Source of the DNA: Chitinophaga sp. 180180018-3
GTDB taxonomy: Bacteria > Bacteroidota > Bacteroidia > Chitinophagales > Chitinophagaceae
Reading direction: 5' to 3'
DNA: 64,000 nucleotides
NCBI RefSeq assembly: GCF_037893185.1
Contig: NZ_CP140772.1
Location: forward strand, 434,001 to 498,000
Shown: positions 17,818-26,840 of the stretch, in pieces
Layout: each line of letters starts with the position of its first letter
Position numbering within the stretch: position 1 is the stretch's first letter
The notes under the pieces: generated by a model
The model's input: the letters and a program-made list of their open reading frames with translations, nothing else
What the model was told of the DNA's origin: nothing
Databases searched by the model: none
Made by a program: the position numbers and the translations under genes

Positions 17818-18870
17818 ATGAGCAAACGTACCGAAAAAACGATTGTTGATATTGCAGAAGAACTGAAACTTTCAGTGTCTACCGTATCACGTGCGCTGAA
17901 TGATAATCCTAACATCAGCGCACGTACGAAGGATAAGGTAAAGAAAATGGCCCGCAAGTTAGGCTACCGGCCTAATGCGCTGGCTGCCGGATTGCGCAAT
18001 AACAAAAGTAAAATCATAGGACTGATAGTGCCCCGCATTTCCATGTTCTTTCCTGCCACTATCAGTACTATCATCCAGAACAAACTACAGGAGCACGGCT
18101 ATAATCTTATCATTTGCCAGTCGAACGACTCATACGAACAGGAAGTAACCCTGGCAAATACCCTGTATTCCGCCAGAGTGGATGGGCTGGTGGTTTCAAC
18201 TACTTTGTACACTACTGATTTTTCGCATTTCGATGTATTCAGGGATAATCAGATTCCGCTTATTTTTTTTGACAGGGTGCCTAAAGATTACAATGTAAAA
18301 GTGATTAAGGGAGATGATTACCTTGGAGGGTATACCGCTACTACGCACCTGGTAGAAAAAGGCTGTAAGGATATTGTTCATATCTCAGGACCGCTGAGCT
18401 GCAACCTTTATGTAGAAAGGGTAGCCGGCTATAAGAATGCATTACAGGATAATAAGCTAGCCTTCCGCAAGAACCGGGTATTTTACCAGGAATTGACCCG
18501 CGATAATGCCTGGCAGACCTGTGAGAAAATATTTTCGCAGCAACCTTATCCGGATGCCGTGTTTGCAGCGAACGACACAACAGCCATCACCGTAATGGAG
18601 TATTGCCGTAAAATCAATTTGCGTGTACCGGAAGATCTGAAAGTGGTTGGATATTCCAATGATCCGCGTACGGAGATCGTTACTCCGCCCGTCACCAGCA
18701 TAGATCAATATCCTGCAATGATGGGAGAAAGAGTAGTAGCCGTATTGATGGAGCTGATCAACACCGCGCCTTCGACAGCACCACGTTATTCACAGGAAAT
18801 AATACCTATCCAGCTGGTTGCCCGCGAATCCACCGCCGGCACGGTTAAAGCTCCTGCGAAGAAAAAGTAA
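17818..18870 (+). CDS. LacI-family transcriptional regulator, probable uronate repressor
   Basis: DNA-binding regulator of 350 residues. The N-terminal LacI helix-turn-helix and hinge are clear (TIVDIAEELKLSVSTVSRAL, then LGYRPNALAAGLR), followed by a periplasmic-binding-protein-like effector domain (residues about 65-340). It sits inside the uronate cluster between kduD and GH88. Three CpG-centred palindromes in the cluster have the form LacI proteins recognise, so local control is likely. The effector is probably a pathway intermediate such as KDG or a keto-uronate, but that is inference. Whether the protein represses or activates cannot be told; two sites overlap predicted promoters, favouring repression. 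Confidence 0.92.
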   Translation: MSKRTEKTIVDIAEELKLSVSTVSRALNDNPNISARTKDKVKKMARKLGYRPNALAAGLRNNKSKIIGLIVPRISMFFPATISTIIQNKLQEHGYNLIICQSNDSYEQEVTLANTLYSARVDGLVVSTTLYTTDFSHFDVFRDNQIPLIFFDRVPKDYNVKVIKGDDYLGGYTATTHLVEKGCKDIVHISGPLSCNLYVERVAGYKNALQDNKLAFRKNRVFYQELTRDNAWQTCEKIFSQQPYPDAVFAANDTTAITVMEYCRKINLRVPEDLKVVGYSNDPRTEIVTPPVTSIDQYPAMMGERVVAVLMELINTAPSTAPRYSQEIIPIQLVARESTAGTVKAPAKKK

Positions 18871-18891
18871 TAAACCTATAATCTGCGTTAT

Positions 18892-20088
18892 ATGAAAAAG
18901 AAATTGACACTTGTTTTTTTGTTTCTGCCGGTGTTGTTTATGCAATCGTATGCACAATCCGGTAAGGCAAATAAGACCCTGCTGGAGAAAGCGGATGCTA
19001 CTTTGAAATTTGCAGCACGGCAGTATAAGCTGATGATGAAACATGTACCTGATACCGTATTGCCACGTTCCACCAATAGTAAAGACGGTAGCCTGTTAAC
19101 ATCCGGCAGCAGCTGGTGGACATCCGGTTTTTATCCCGGTACCAACTGGTACCTGTACGAATACACGAAAGATCCTGCCTTTAAAGAAGAGGCACTGAAA
19201 CGTATGGCGCTGGTGAAAAAGGAGCAATACAATACTCATACCCACGATCTGGGTTTTATGATGTATTGCCCGTTTGGAAATGCCTGGAGGATCACGAAAG
19301 ACACCGCTTATAAAGTGGTATTGCTCACCAGTGCAAAGTCGCTGATTACCCGCTTTAACCCAACAGTAGGTTGTATCAAATCATGGGATCATGGCGATTG
19401 GAAATTTCCGGTGATTATAGATAATATGATGAACCTGGAATTGCTGAACTGGGCTACCCGTGAGAGTGGCGATAAACAATTTGCCGCGATTGCCCGTACA
19501 CATGCCAACACTACCATGCAGCATCATTTCCGCCCGGATTACAGCTCCTATCATGTGGTGGCGTATGACCCGGCCAACGGGGCGGTGGTTAAACGGCAAA
19601 CGCACCAGGGAGCGGCCGATAGCTCTGCCTGGTCGCGTGGGCAGGCCTGGGCGTTGTATGGCTATACCATGATGTACCGCGATACAAAAGATAAAGCCTA
19701 TATGAATCAGGCGCGTCATATTGCTGATTTTATACTTAGGAATCCTAATATGCCATCCGATCTGGTGCCGTATTGGGATTATGACGCTCCTGGAATCCCG
19801 GATGCTCCGCGCGATGCATCGGCGGCAGCTGTTGCCGCCTCGGCCTTACTGGAGTTAAGCCGGTATACCGATAAGGCAGATGGTAAGCGCTACTGGAATG
19901 CGGCAGAGAAAATGCTGAATAGTTTGTGCAGTCCTGCTTACCTGGCTAAAGAAGGAGAGAATAATGATTTTATCCTGATGCACAGCGTTGGGTCATTACC
20001 CGGGAAATCGGAAGTAGATGTACCATTAACCTATGCAGATTATTATTTTGTAGAGGCATTGCTTCGTTATAAGCAATGGGCTAAATAA
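18892..20088 (+). CDS. secreted GH88 unsaturated glucuronyl hydrolase
   Basis: Cleaves the 4,5-unsaturated uronic acid from the non-reducing end of lyase products, through hydration of the vinyl ether. The 398-residue protein starts with a signal peptide (hydrophobic stretch then SYAQSG). The two Asp regions of the UGL family are visible as THDLGFMMYCPFGNA and IIDNMMNLELLNWA, and AWSRGQAWALYG follows. It is the second unsaturated-uronyl hydrolase in the block, differing from the GH105 protein in family and in lacking DUF4861, so the two may act on different linkages. It lies 21 bp after the regulator gene and 7 bp before the DUF2264 gene. Confidence 0.92.
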   Translation: MKKKLTLVFLFLPVLFMQSYAQSGKANKTLLEKADATLKFAARQYKLMMKHVPDTVLPRSTNSKDGSLLTSGSSWWTSGFYPGTNWYLYEYTKDPAFKEEALKRMALVKKEQYNTHTHDLGFMMYCPFGNAWRITKDTAYKVVLLTSAKSLITRFNPTVGCIKSWDHGDWKFPVIIDNMMNLELLNWATRESGDKQFAAIARTHANTTMQHHFRPDYSSYHVVAYDPANGAVVKRQTHQGAADSSAWSRGQAWALYGYTMMYRDTKDKAYMNQARHIADFILRNPNMPSDLVPYWDYDAPGIPDAPRDASAAAVAASALLELSRYTDKADGKRYWNAAEKMLNSLCSPAYLAKEGENNDFILMHSVGSLPGKSEVDVPLTYADYYFVEALLRYKQWAK

Positions 20089-20095
20089 CCAGTAA

Positions 20096-21352
20096 ATGGA
20101 CAGACGTTTTTTTCTCAAAGCAGTTCCTATGGCAGGTGTTGCCGGAACTATAGGCAGTGACAAAGGCATGCTGAAAGCCATGGCTACAGGATCGGATCCG
20201 GTAAACGACCGGTCGGAGCAGGTGGCGTTGTTATTAAAGATCAGTAAGCCGGTGCTTTCCGCATTGAGTCAGGGCCGCCTGAAAGCAGTCATGCCAAAGG
20301 AAACAGCTCCGGCATATGCCAAGCCGGTTGAAAAAGTGACCTATCTCGAAGCATTTGGGCGTACGCTGGCTGGTATTGCACCCTGGCTGGAGCTGGGGCC
20401 CGACAATACCCTGGAAGGCAGCGGGCGCTTCGAAATGCTGGAGATCACCCGCGAAGCTATTGCAATGGCGGTAGATCCTGCATCGCCTGACTATATGAAT
20501 TTCACCGGGAAATTTGATGGGCAACCGCTGGTAGATGGGGCTTTCATGGCGCATGGCCTGTTACGCGCGCCGGAGCGGCTTTGGGAACAACTGAAGCCCA
20601 AAACACAGCAACAGGTGATAACCGCACTGACGAGTTTGCGCAGCATCAAACCAGGTAATAATAACTGGTTGTTGTTTGCTGCCATCATTGAAGCAATGTT
20701 GCTGAAATTTGGCGCAGCCTGGGACCGGAAGCCGGTGGATACAGCCGTGCAGAAGATCATGGAATGGTACAAAGGCGACAGTATGTACGGTGACGGTGCG
20801 AATTTTCACTACGATTATTACAATTCATTCGTGATACAGCCGATGTTGGTAGACGTGCTGAAGGTACTGGCAGAGAAGGGGGAAGGAAGCAGGGAGCAGT
20901 ATGAGCTGGCGTTGAAGCGCATGCAACGGTACGCAGCAATCCTTGAGCGGCAGATCTCGCCGGAGGGTACGTTTCCGGTTGTGGGCCGCTCGATGCCTTA
21001 TCGTAATGCGGCGTTTCAGGCGCTCGCACAGGTAGCGCTGATGGATAAGCTGCCTCCGGAAATAGCGCCGGCACAGGTACGTTGTGCGCTGGCTGCCGTA
21101 AATAAGCGCATCTTCGAAGCACCTGGTACCTTCGACAGTAAAGGCTGGTTACAAGTGGGTTTCTGCGGGCATCAGCCTGAAATTGCTGATGTGTATACCT
21201 CTACCGGAAGTTTATATTTATGCACTACGGGATTCCTGGCACTGGGATTACCAGCGGTACATCCTTTCTGGAAAGACCCTGCAAAACCATGGACAGCAAA
21301 GAAAGCGTGGGATGGAGCTATGGTCATGAAAGACCATGCAATAGATTATTAA
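20096..21352 (+). CDS. DUF2264 domain protein, probable carbohydrate-active (alpha/alpha) protein
   Basis: A 418-residue protein with an N-terminal export signal that begins MDRRFFLKAVPMAG, resembling a Tat-type or lipoprotein-free Sec signal. The rest matches DUF2264-type proteins, visible in segments such as NNWLLFAAIIEAMLLK, MYGDGANFHYDYYNSFVIQPMLVDVL and FPVVGRSMPYRNAAFQALA. The family is mostly helical and recurs in glycan-degradation loci, and its catalytic activity is not established to my knowledge. Here it closes a block of lyase and hydrolase genes, so a role in trimming uronate-containing oligomers is likely but inferred. Convergent with the GNAT gene, with only 15 bp between them and no obvious hairpin. 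Confidence 0.8.
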   Translation: MDRRFFLKAVPMAGVAGTIGSDKGMLKAMATGSDPVNDRSEQVALLLKISKPVLSALSQGRLKAVMPKETAPAYAKPVEKVTYLEAFGRTLAGIAPWLELGPDNTLEGSGRFEMLEITREAIAMAVDPASPDYMNFTGKFDGQPLVDGAFMAHGLLRAPERLWEQLKPKTQQQVITALTSLRSIKPGNNNWLLFAAIIEAMLLKFGAAWDRKPVDTAVQKIMEWYKGDSMYGDGANFHYDYYNSFVIQPMLVDVLKVLAEKGEGSREQYELALKRMQRYAAILERQISPEGTFPVVGRSMPYRNAAFQALAQVALMDKLPPEIAPAQVRCALAAVNKRIFEAPGTFDSKGWLQVGFCGHQPEIADVYTSTGSLYLCTTGFLALGLPAVHPFWKDPAKPWTAKKAWDGAMVMKDHAIDY

Positions 21353-21367
21353 GGGCGTGTAGGGGAA

Positions 21368-21901
21368 CTAGGAAAGCTTTCCGGTTTCAGGAAAGAGCTG
21401 CTGAGGTTGTTTGCCATCTTCCGTAAGCCATTTTTCATATACCCATCTCACTGCTTCATAGCCTTCAGAAGCAAGAAATTCCTGCATACGATAGTTATTG
21501 GAAAGGGTATAGCGCACAATTCTGCGTATACCCTTTTCAATATATATTTTTTCCAGTGCATCATTCATCTGCCGGTAGATCCCCTGGCGGCGGAATTCCT
21601 TCAGCACATAACCGTCGGATACATACAGGGTGTCTCCGGTATAATCTTCAATACGGCTTTCGTCAGGTTCTTCCACATAGGCGAAAATGAAGCCAATGGG
21701 AGTGTCATCGACGCGGGCCAGCAGGCAGGTACCATTGCAGGTTTCCTGCATTTCTATCACATGTTGCATATAGTTACCGGCAATACTGCTCCAGCTGGCC
21801 GTTTTCAGAAAGAAAGATTTTTCTGACAAGTGCAGCTCTTCCAGCATTTGGCTGATTACCTCAACATGATCCGAAATTCGTATGGCCGTTATCGTTAGCA
21901 T
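21368..21901 (-). CDS. GNAT-family N-acetyltransferase
   Basis: A 177-residue acetyl-CoA-dependent transferase. The acetyl-CoA-binding region is visible as VSDGYVLKEFRRQGIYRQMNDAL, with the RRQGIY pattern of motif A. It starts 5 bp after the stop of the Pls/PosA-type synthetase and on the same strand, so the two are almost certainly co-transcribed. That makes an amine of the synthetase product, or the product as a self-protection target, a reasonable candidate substrate. This is inference, since GNAT proteins are very diverse. Confidence 0.85.
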   Translation of the reverse strand: MLTITAIRISDHVEVISQMLEELHLSEKSFFLKTASWSSIAGNYMQHVIEMQETCNGTCLLARVDDTPIGFIFAYVEEPDESRIEDYTGDTLYVSDGYVLKEFRRQGIYRQMNDALEKIYIEKGIRRIVRYTLSNNYRMQEFLASEGYEAVRWVYEKWLTEDGKQPQQLFPETGKLS

Positions 21902-21906
21902 CTCTG

Positions 21907-24900
21907 TTAATTATTTTCAGGCCGCACCGGACTACCATTCCAGCTGGTACCTGGTTGTAATTTTTCTCCTTTCATCACGAGCGACAGTGGTGCAATGTTT
22001 ACATCGTCGCCCACTTCGCTGTCGTACAGGATGATGGATCTGGCGCCAATGCTGCTTCTGCGGCCTATTTTGATGGGCCCGATCTTCATAACCCTGTCTT
22101 CGAACAGGTGTGTCTGCGGGCCACTGTCTTCATTCAACACACTATCAGTACCAATTTCCACCATATCAAACTCTGTAATATCCGCTGTATTCAGTACCAC
22201 GCGGTATCCTGTTTTAACACCCAGCAATCGTAACAGTACGGGCAGCCAGGGAGTACCTTTAAGGTATTCCAGCAGGAATGGTACGGAGAGGGCCTCGTAG
22301 GTAGACGTAATGGCTTCGCTCCGCCATACTTTAGATGTCCACATCGGGCTTTGAATGGGTTTATACACGCCGGTAAACACCCACTTCATCACCACGGTAA
22401 ACAGGAAAGCGGGAATACCAAGGAAGAACAGGTAATAGAATGGCATCTGCAGCAGGATCTTCCACCAGGGCTTATCGGTAACCAGATCGTGTGCATAGGC
22501 GATGAACAGAATGCTGCAGCAGATCACCACTGTTTCCGGGATGAGGATACGTACAAATTCCACCAGTGCGCGGGCGAGCCTGCGTTGTGGGGAAGGAGTA
22601 GTGGTCAGCTCGGGTGGAAAGAAGTGACTTTCCTGGCGTCTTGGAAGCGCGATGGCCGGAGAACCAAACCAGTCGCGGGCATTATTGGAGGCCATCTGAT
22701 CTTTCGAGGGTGGTGTAGACAGTACCCCAATCAGCATATTTCCAGGCAGCACATAACCCTGTGGGATCAACGCACTGTTACCCACAAAGCTGGTATCGTG
22801 GATGATGGTTTTTTCCAGTATCAGCTGCTGGCCGCGAACATCCGATTCGCCCAATGTTACAGCATCTGCAATGAAAGCGCCATCGCCGATTTCCAGCAAT
22901 GGATGGGTAACGCTGCTGGCAGTAGATACTTCCGTATTACGGCCAATTTTAGCGCCCAGCGCCCGGAATAAGGAAGAGATATAAACGGTGGCGAAAATGG
23001 GATGTATAACGATCAGCGACAACGACATCAGCTGATCAGCAAACCATTTGCGGGCATAGAAAAGGCTATAGATGGGATAAGTACCCGGTTTGATATCCCA
23101 TTGCAGGAGCCGGGTCAGCAATACCGTCTGCCCGGTGAACAGGATGATATAACTCAATGCCAGTGCGGGGGTAATAACCATGTAATTGAAGTTATAATCC
23201 GGTGCGGCATTATCCATCTGGTTCAGGGTAATGACGGTAGGCAGTAACGGCAGCAATACGGTGAACGGAAATATCAGCAGGAACAGTGAAAATATAAGAC
23301 TGTATTTCCTGCGGGTAGCTGCGGAAACAGGGAGTGGTTGCGGCAGCTCGCTGATGTTCCTGGTTACTTTCAATTCAGCAGGACTTCCCTGCCATACTTC
23401 GCCTGATTTGATGGTTTTACCGGCCGACAGGAAGCTGAGGTCCTGCAATTCGCTCCAGGGCTCCATCACAGTGTCGCCGCCAATGATGGCACTGCTGCCA
23501 ACATAGGCATGATCGCCGAGGTGTACTTTACGGAGCTTCAGGAGGCCGTCTTCAATGAAGGCGTTATTGATCACTACCTGGGAGCTGATACTTACATCAC
23601 TGCCGATGGTGAGGAGGTCTTCCGCACCTATGGTAACAGCTGCCATCTGGGCATCCGGTGCAATTTTTACGCCGAGCAGCCGCAGGTAAGCGGGGTATAG
23701 CGGTGTACCGTTCAGGAACTGTGAAGGCATGAGACGTTGTACTGTTTTCACCAGCCACCAGCGGAAGTAGTAGGTCCCCCAAACCGGATAATCGCCTGCT
23801 TTCATTTTACCGATTACCAGCCATTTGGTGCTGATAATGAGTATGGAGAAGGCAGGAGGCAGGAGGCAGAACATGGCCAGGGCCGTCAGGATAGCGTAAC
23901 CGAGACTGCTGGTAGCCTGTTCTACGTAGTAGTAGCCGAGGTAAGGCAGGTAGATCTGCATGGCGAAGAGGCCGAAGATCACCAACACGGCAGCAGTTTG
24001 TGCTATCCAGCAGGAAAGGTGGCGCCACCAGGGTACTTTATGAAAGACCCTTTCTTTTTGGGTGGTGGCCTGTGGTTGTTTGGACCATACATTTACCAGT
24101 TCCTTCAGCGGGCGGTGTATATAGATATCCTTGAGAGATGCCTGTTGCACATTTGCTTCCCGGCGCAGGCGGGAAACGAATGCCGCGGCCAGCAGGGAGT
24201 GACCTCCGAGGTCGGTGAAGAAATCCTGTTCGGGATCTATATTACGATCCGGGAATACTTTCGACAATACCGCCATGATCCTGTCCTGTACAGGCGCGTT
24301 CACATCAATTGCTTCGCCGGAGCTTACCTGTGCAAAAGCAGCAGGAACAGGCAGGGCTTTGCGGTTTATTTTACCACTGGGCAGGCGTGGCATATCGTCC
24401 AGTTCCACGATGATGCCCGGCACCATGTATGTAGGCAGTACTTTAGAGAGTTTATTCCGGAGGGAATGCTCATCGAAAGTCTGATGATCTTCCATGACCA
24501 CATAACCAACCAGCTGGTCCTGTTCGTTGCCATCTTTTTTAACGGCTACGGCGGCGGCGGCTATTCCTTCAGCAGCATTCAGCTGGTTTTCAATTTCACC
24601 CAGCTCAATGCGGTATCCTCTGAGTTTTATCTGATCGTCGAGGCGGCCCTGGAAATCGATGCCGCCATCCGGTAAAATGATGGCGGCATCTCCGGTACGG
24701 TATAACCGGTCGCCAGGCAGGTCGGTCATGTCAACTGGTTTGTCCACGAATTTTTCGTGGGTGAGCTCCGGCCGGTCGATGTATCCTGCGCCTACGCCGG
24801 GGCCGCTGATCACCAGTTCCCCGCGTTCGCCTACAGGAAGTATTTCCAGTTTTTCGTTCACCACCGCCATGTTGTAGTTGGGGAGTGGTTGACCTATGGT

Positions 24901-25845
24901 GATATAATCGCCTGGTTTCAATGCAGCAAAGGTGGCACTCACGGTAGTTTCCGTAGGTCCGTAGCTGTTATAGAAGTGACGTGGGGGAGCAGCCCAGCGG
25001 GCCAGTACCTGCGGGGTACAGGCTTCGCCGCCGGCGTTGATCAGCCGGAGGGAAGGAATGTTATCATCCATCACCGCCAGCAGGCTGGGAACAGCATGAA
25101 GGACGGTGATTTTTTCGCGGCGTAACACGTCGCCCAGTTCGTCGATGGCCTTGGCAGTAGTGGCATCGGCTATCCAGAGCGTGGCGCCGGCGAAATAGCT
25201 TAGCCATGTTTCTTCGCACCACATATCGAACGATACGGAGAAGCCCTGGTATACTTTATCAGATGATTTGATATTGAGCACTGTTTGTTCTGCCCGTACC
25301 AGGTGGCAGATCTGCCGGTGGCTGATAGGAATGCCTTTGGGCTTACCGGTACTGCCGGAAGTATACAGCACGTAAGCAAAATTTTCCGGCTGCGGACCAG
25401 GCTTTAGCTGGAAGATTTCAGTACTGTCTGGCTGCGTAGGTACTTTCAATACCGCAGCATCGAGCTGCAGGGGCAATTCGCTGAAACAGGCCGCAGCCTT
25501 ACATTCGGTGAGTACCCCTTCCACCCGCTCAGCAGGCATTTCCCGGTCGAGTGGTACATAGGCGGCTCCTGCCTTCACAATACCCAGGATGGCAACATGC
25601 AGTTCCACACCCCTGGGCCACCATACCCCTACTACGCTACCCGCGCCAATTCCGTTGGATTGAAGGAAAGCTGCTACAGCATCACTCCAGTGGTCCAGTT
25701 GTTTGTAGGTCAATGTCTGATGCTGGAAGATGATCGCGGTGTGGTGACTGTGTTCTTTCACCACCTGAGAAAAAATATCCGCCAGCGTTTCATGATGGAG
25801 CAAGTCCGGTAGATGGGGCCCCTTAACTATACTATAAACATTCAT
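21907..25845 (-). CDS. Pls/PosA-type membrane non-ribosomal peptide synthetase
   Basis: A 1312-residue single-module synthetase. Residues about 10-510 form an adenylation domain with YTSGSTGKPKGIPISH (A3), YNSYGPTETT (A5), YRTGDAA (A7), and SGKINRKAL (A10 Lys). Residues about 530-605 are a carrier domain with DLGGHSLLAA, where Ser is the phosphopantetheine site. There is no condensation or thioesterase domain. The C-terminal 690 residues have six membrane spans in three pairs, alternating with three left-handed beta-helix-like segments rich in hexapeptide repeats. This layout is that of poly-epsilon-lysine synthetase (Pls) and PosA-like proteins. The start of the adenylation pocket, VSFDMWCEETW, keeps the Asp that contacts the substrate amino group. 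A short peptide or homopolymer product is inferred; the monomer is unknown. Confidence 0.9.
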   Translation of the reverse strand: MNVYSIVKGPHLPDLLHHETLADIFSQVVKEHSHHTAIIFQHQTLTYKQLDHWSDAVAAFLQSNGIGAGSVVGVWWPRGVELHVAILGIVKAGAAYVPLDREMPAERVEGVLTECKAAACFSELPLQLDAAVLKVPTQPDSTEIFQLKPGPQPENFAYVLYTSGSTGKPKGIPISHRQICHLVRAEQTVLNIKSSDKVYQGFSVSFDMWCEETWLSYFAGATLWIADATTAKAIDELGDVLRREKITVLHAVPSLLAVMDDNIPSLRLINAGGEACTPQVLARWAAPPRHFYNSYGPTETTVSATFAALKPGDYITIGQPLPNYNMAVVNEKLEILPVGERGELVISGPGVGAGYIDRPELTHEKFVDKPVDMTDLPGDRLYRTGDAAIILPDGGIDFQGRLDDQIKLRGYRIELGEIENQLNAAEGIAAAAVAVKKDGNEQDQLVGYVVMEDHQTFDEHSLRNKLSKVLPTYMVPGIIVELDDMPRLPSGKINRKALPVPAAFAQVSSGEAIDVNAPVQDRIMAVLSKVFPDRNIDPEQDFFTDLGGHSLLAAAFVSRLRREANVQQASLKDIYIHRPLKELVNVWSKQPQATTQKERVFHKVPWWRHLSCWIAQTAAVLVIFGLFAMQIYLPYLGYYYVEQATSSLGYAILTALAMFCLLPPAFSILIISTKWLVIGKMKAGDYPVWGTYYFRWWLVKTVQRLMPSQFLNGTPLYPAYLRLLGVKIAPDAQMAAVTIGAEDLLTIGSDVSISSQVVINNAFIEDGLLKLRKVHLGDHAYVGSSAIIGGDTVMEPWSELQDLSFLSAGKTIKSGEVWQGSPAELKVTRNISELPQPLPVSAATRRKYSLIFSLFLLIFPFTVLLPLLPTVITLNQMDNAAPDYNFNYMVITPALALSYIILFTGQTVLLTRLLQWDIKPGTYPIYSLFYARKWFADQLMSLSLIVIHPIFATVYISSLFRALGAKIGRNTEVSTASSVTHPLLEIGDGAFIADAVTLGESDVRGQQLILEKTIIHDTSFVGNSALIPQGYVLPGNMLIGVLSTPPSKDQMASNNARDWFGSPAIALPRRQESHFFPPELTTTPSPQRRLARALVEFVRILIPETVVICCSILFIAYAHDLVTDKPWWKILLQMPFYYLFFLGIPAFLFTVVMKWVFTGVYKPIQSPMWTSKVWRSEAITSTYEALSVPFLLEYLKGTPWLPVLLRLLGVKTGYRVVLNTADITEFDMVEIGTDSVLNEDSGPQTHLFEDRVMKIGPIKIGRRSSIGARSIILYDSEVGDDVNIAPLSLVMKGEKLQPGTSWNGSPVRPENN

Positions 25846-26108
25846 AAATTCGCTTTCCCGTAGGACATTGGTGTTTGCTACCGCAAATGTACTGGTAAGA
25901 ATCGTACAAATCGCTTATAATAGGCTTAAAAATAATAGGTTATTTCATAAAAATTCCTTATAATCTGTTTACCAACAGTTTAGTTGTTACTGTTGGAGGG
26001 GGGCATCAACAGCCCGCTGAAAGGCTGTTTCAGACTGACAATGAGAATGTTTTCAATATATATCGTGTATACGTTCCCGTTATATAAAGAGAAGGGCAAT
26101 ACTAACAA

Positions 26109-26294
26109 TTATACATCTTGAATATTGTCGTTTACCCGCCTTAGTACCTCTTTCCATAAGGTTTTCATTTGTTCACGCCCCGCAGCATCCTTCAGCTACC
26201 TGTTGTGAAATGCAATGGTGGGAAAACTGAGGCGGATTCCCATCTCCCAACCCTGGGATTGTCTTAGTTCTGCTGATGTATTTCCGATGCTCAT
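26109..26294 (-). pseudogene. possible remnant of a small gene with an in-frame stop
   Basis: Reading from ATG at 26294, a frame of 62 codons ends with TAA at 26109-26111 and is interrupted once by TAG at 26196-26198. The segments on either side (beginning MSIGNTSAEL, and LKDAAGREQMKTLWKEVLRR after the stop) look protein-like and amphipathic, with the second rich in charged residues. I recognise no family. It may be a decayed small gene or chance coding character. Confidence 0.25.
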
Positions 26295-26649
26295 TTTTTA
26301 TAGGAAGACAGGAAAAAGACAGTTATTAGCATATATAAGAGACTGATACTAAGGGGTGGGCTTGTTATTCCAAGAAAACAGGAGAATTATATACGAAATG
26401 TGAAATAATTTTTTACTTTTAAGGTAATCTGGCATTAGTCTGAGTTACTAATGCGTATATAGCAACCAAATCTGAACAGCAAATTTGCCGGCACTAACTA
26501 AACTAACTAAATCGACGAATGATATTTGTTTCCGCAAATCGGCGCTGAATCTACCTGATGAACAACATCCGTGCTGAGCGTGATGCTATATATGTCATTG
26601 TATCCAGTCAAACCAGGTAAAAATCATTTTTCCTACGTTTAACCGGCAG

Positions 26650-26722
26650 GCACTCTCCAGTGCTAGTCCTTTTTTCATAAGCAAAAAACGGGGCTGTCCT
26701 TCACAAGCGGGCAGCCCTTTCT
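26650..26722 (+). terminator. tandem terminator-like hairpins without an upstream + strand gene
   Basis: First hairpin: GCACT-CTCC-AGTGC (26650-26663) followed by six T residues. Second: GGGCTGTCC (26691-26699) pairs with GGGCAGCCC (26709-26717) through one G-U pair, followed by TTTCTT. Both are oriented for + strand transcripts, but the nearest + strand protein gene upstream ends at 21352. Confidence 0.6.
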
Positions 26723-26840
26723 TATTCCATTAAGGGGTGGCAGCAGAAAAAAAACGGGCCACAGGCCAACAACTTAGTGCTCTTTTTTGTAGATTTCAAT
26801 CTATAAGGAAGCATTTACATACTTATACTTATTTAAACCC

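Larger units (their letters stand above)
25846..26840. other. 995-bp non-coding stretch with several hairpins
   Basis: No convincing gene. From left to right it holds: the synthetase promoter region; an 8-bp inverted repeat CCAACAGT/ACTGTTGG (25972-25979 and 25989-25996); a 7-bp hairpin AACAGCC/GGCTGTT (26008-26014 and 26023-26029); a short broken frame on the - strand (26109-26294); a low-complexity patch with repeated ACTAA near 26495-26512; and two adjacent terminator-like hairpins on the + strand at 26650-26675 and 26691-26722. No protein gene on the + strand precedes those terminators, so a small RNA is possible. The cytochrome gene starts at the right end. Confidence 0.6.

Noticed and set aside
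23737..24675. Open frame of 312 codons on the + strand inside the peptide synthetase gene
   Set aside because: Antisense shadow of a gene with unmistakable adenylation, carrier and membrane domains.
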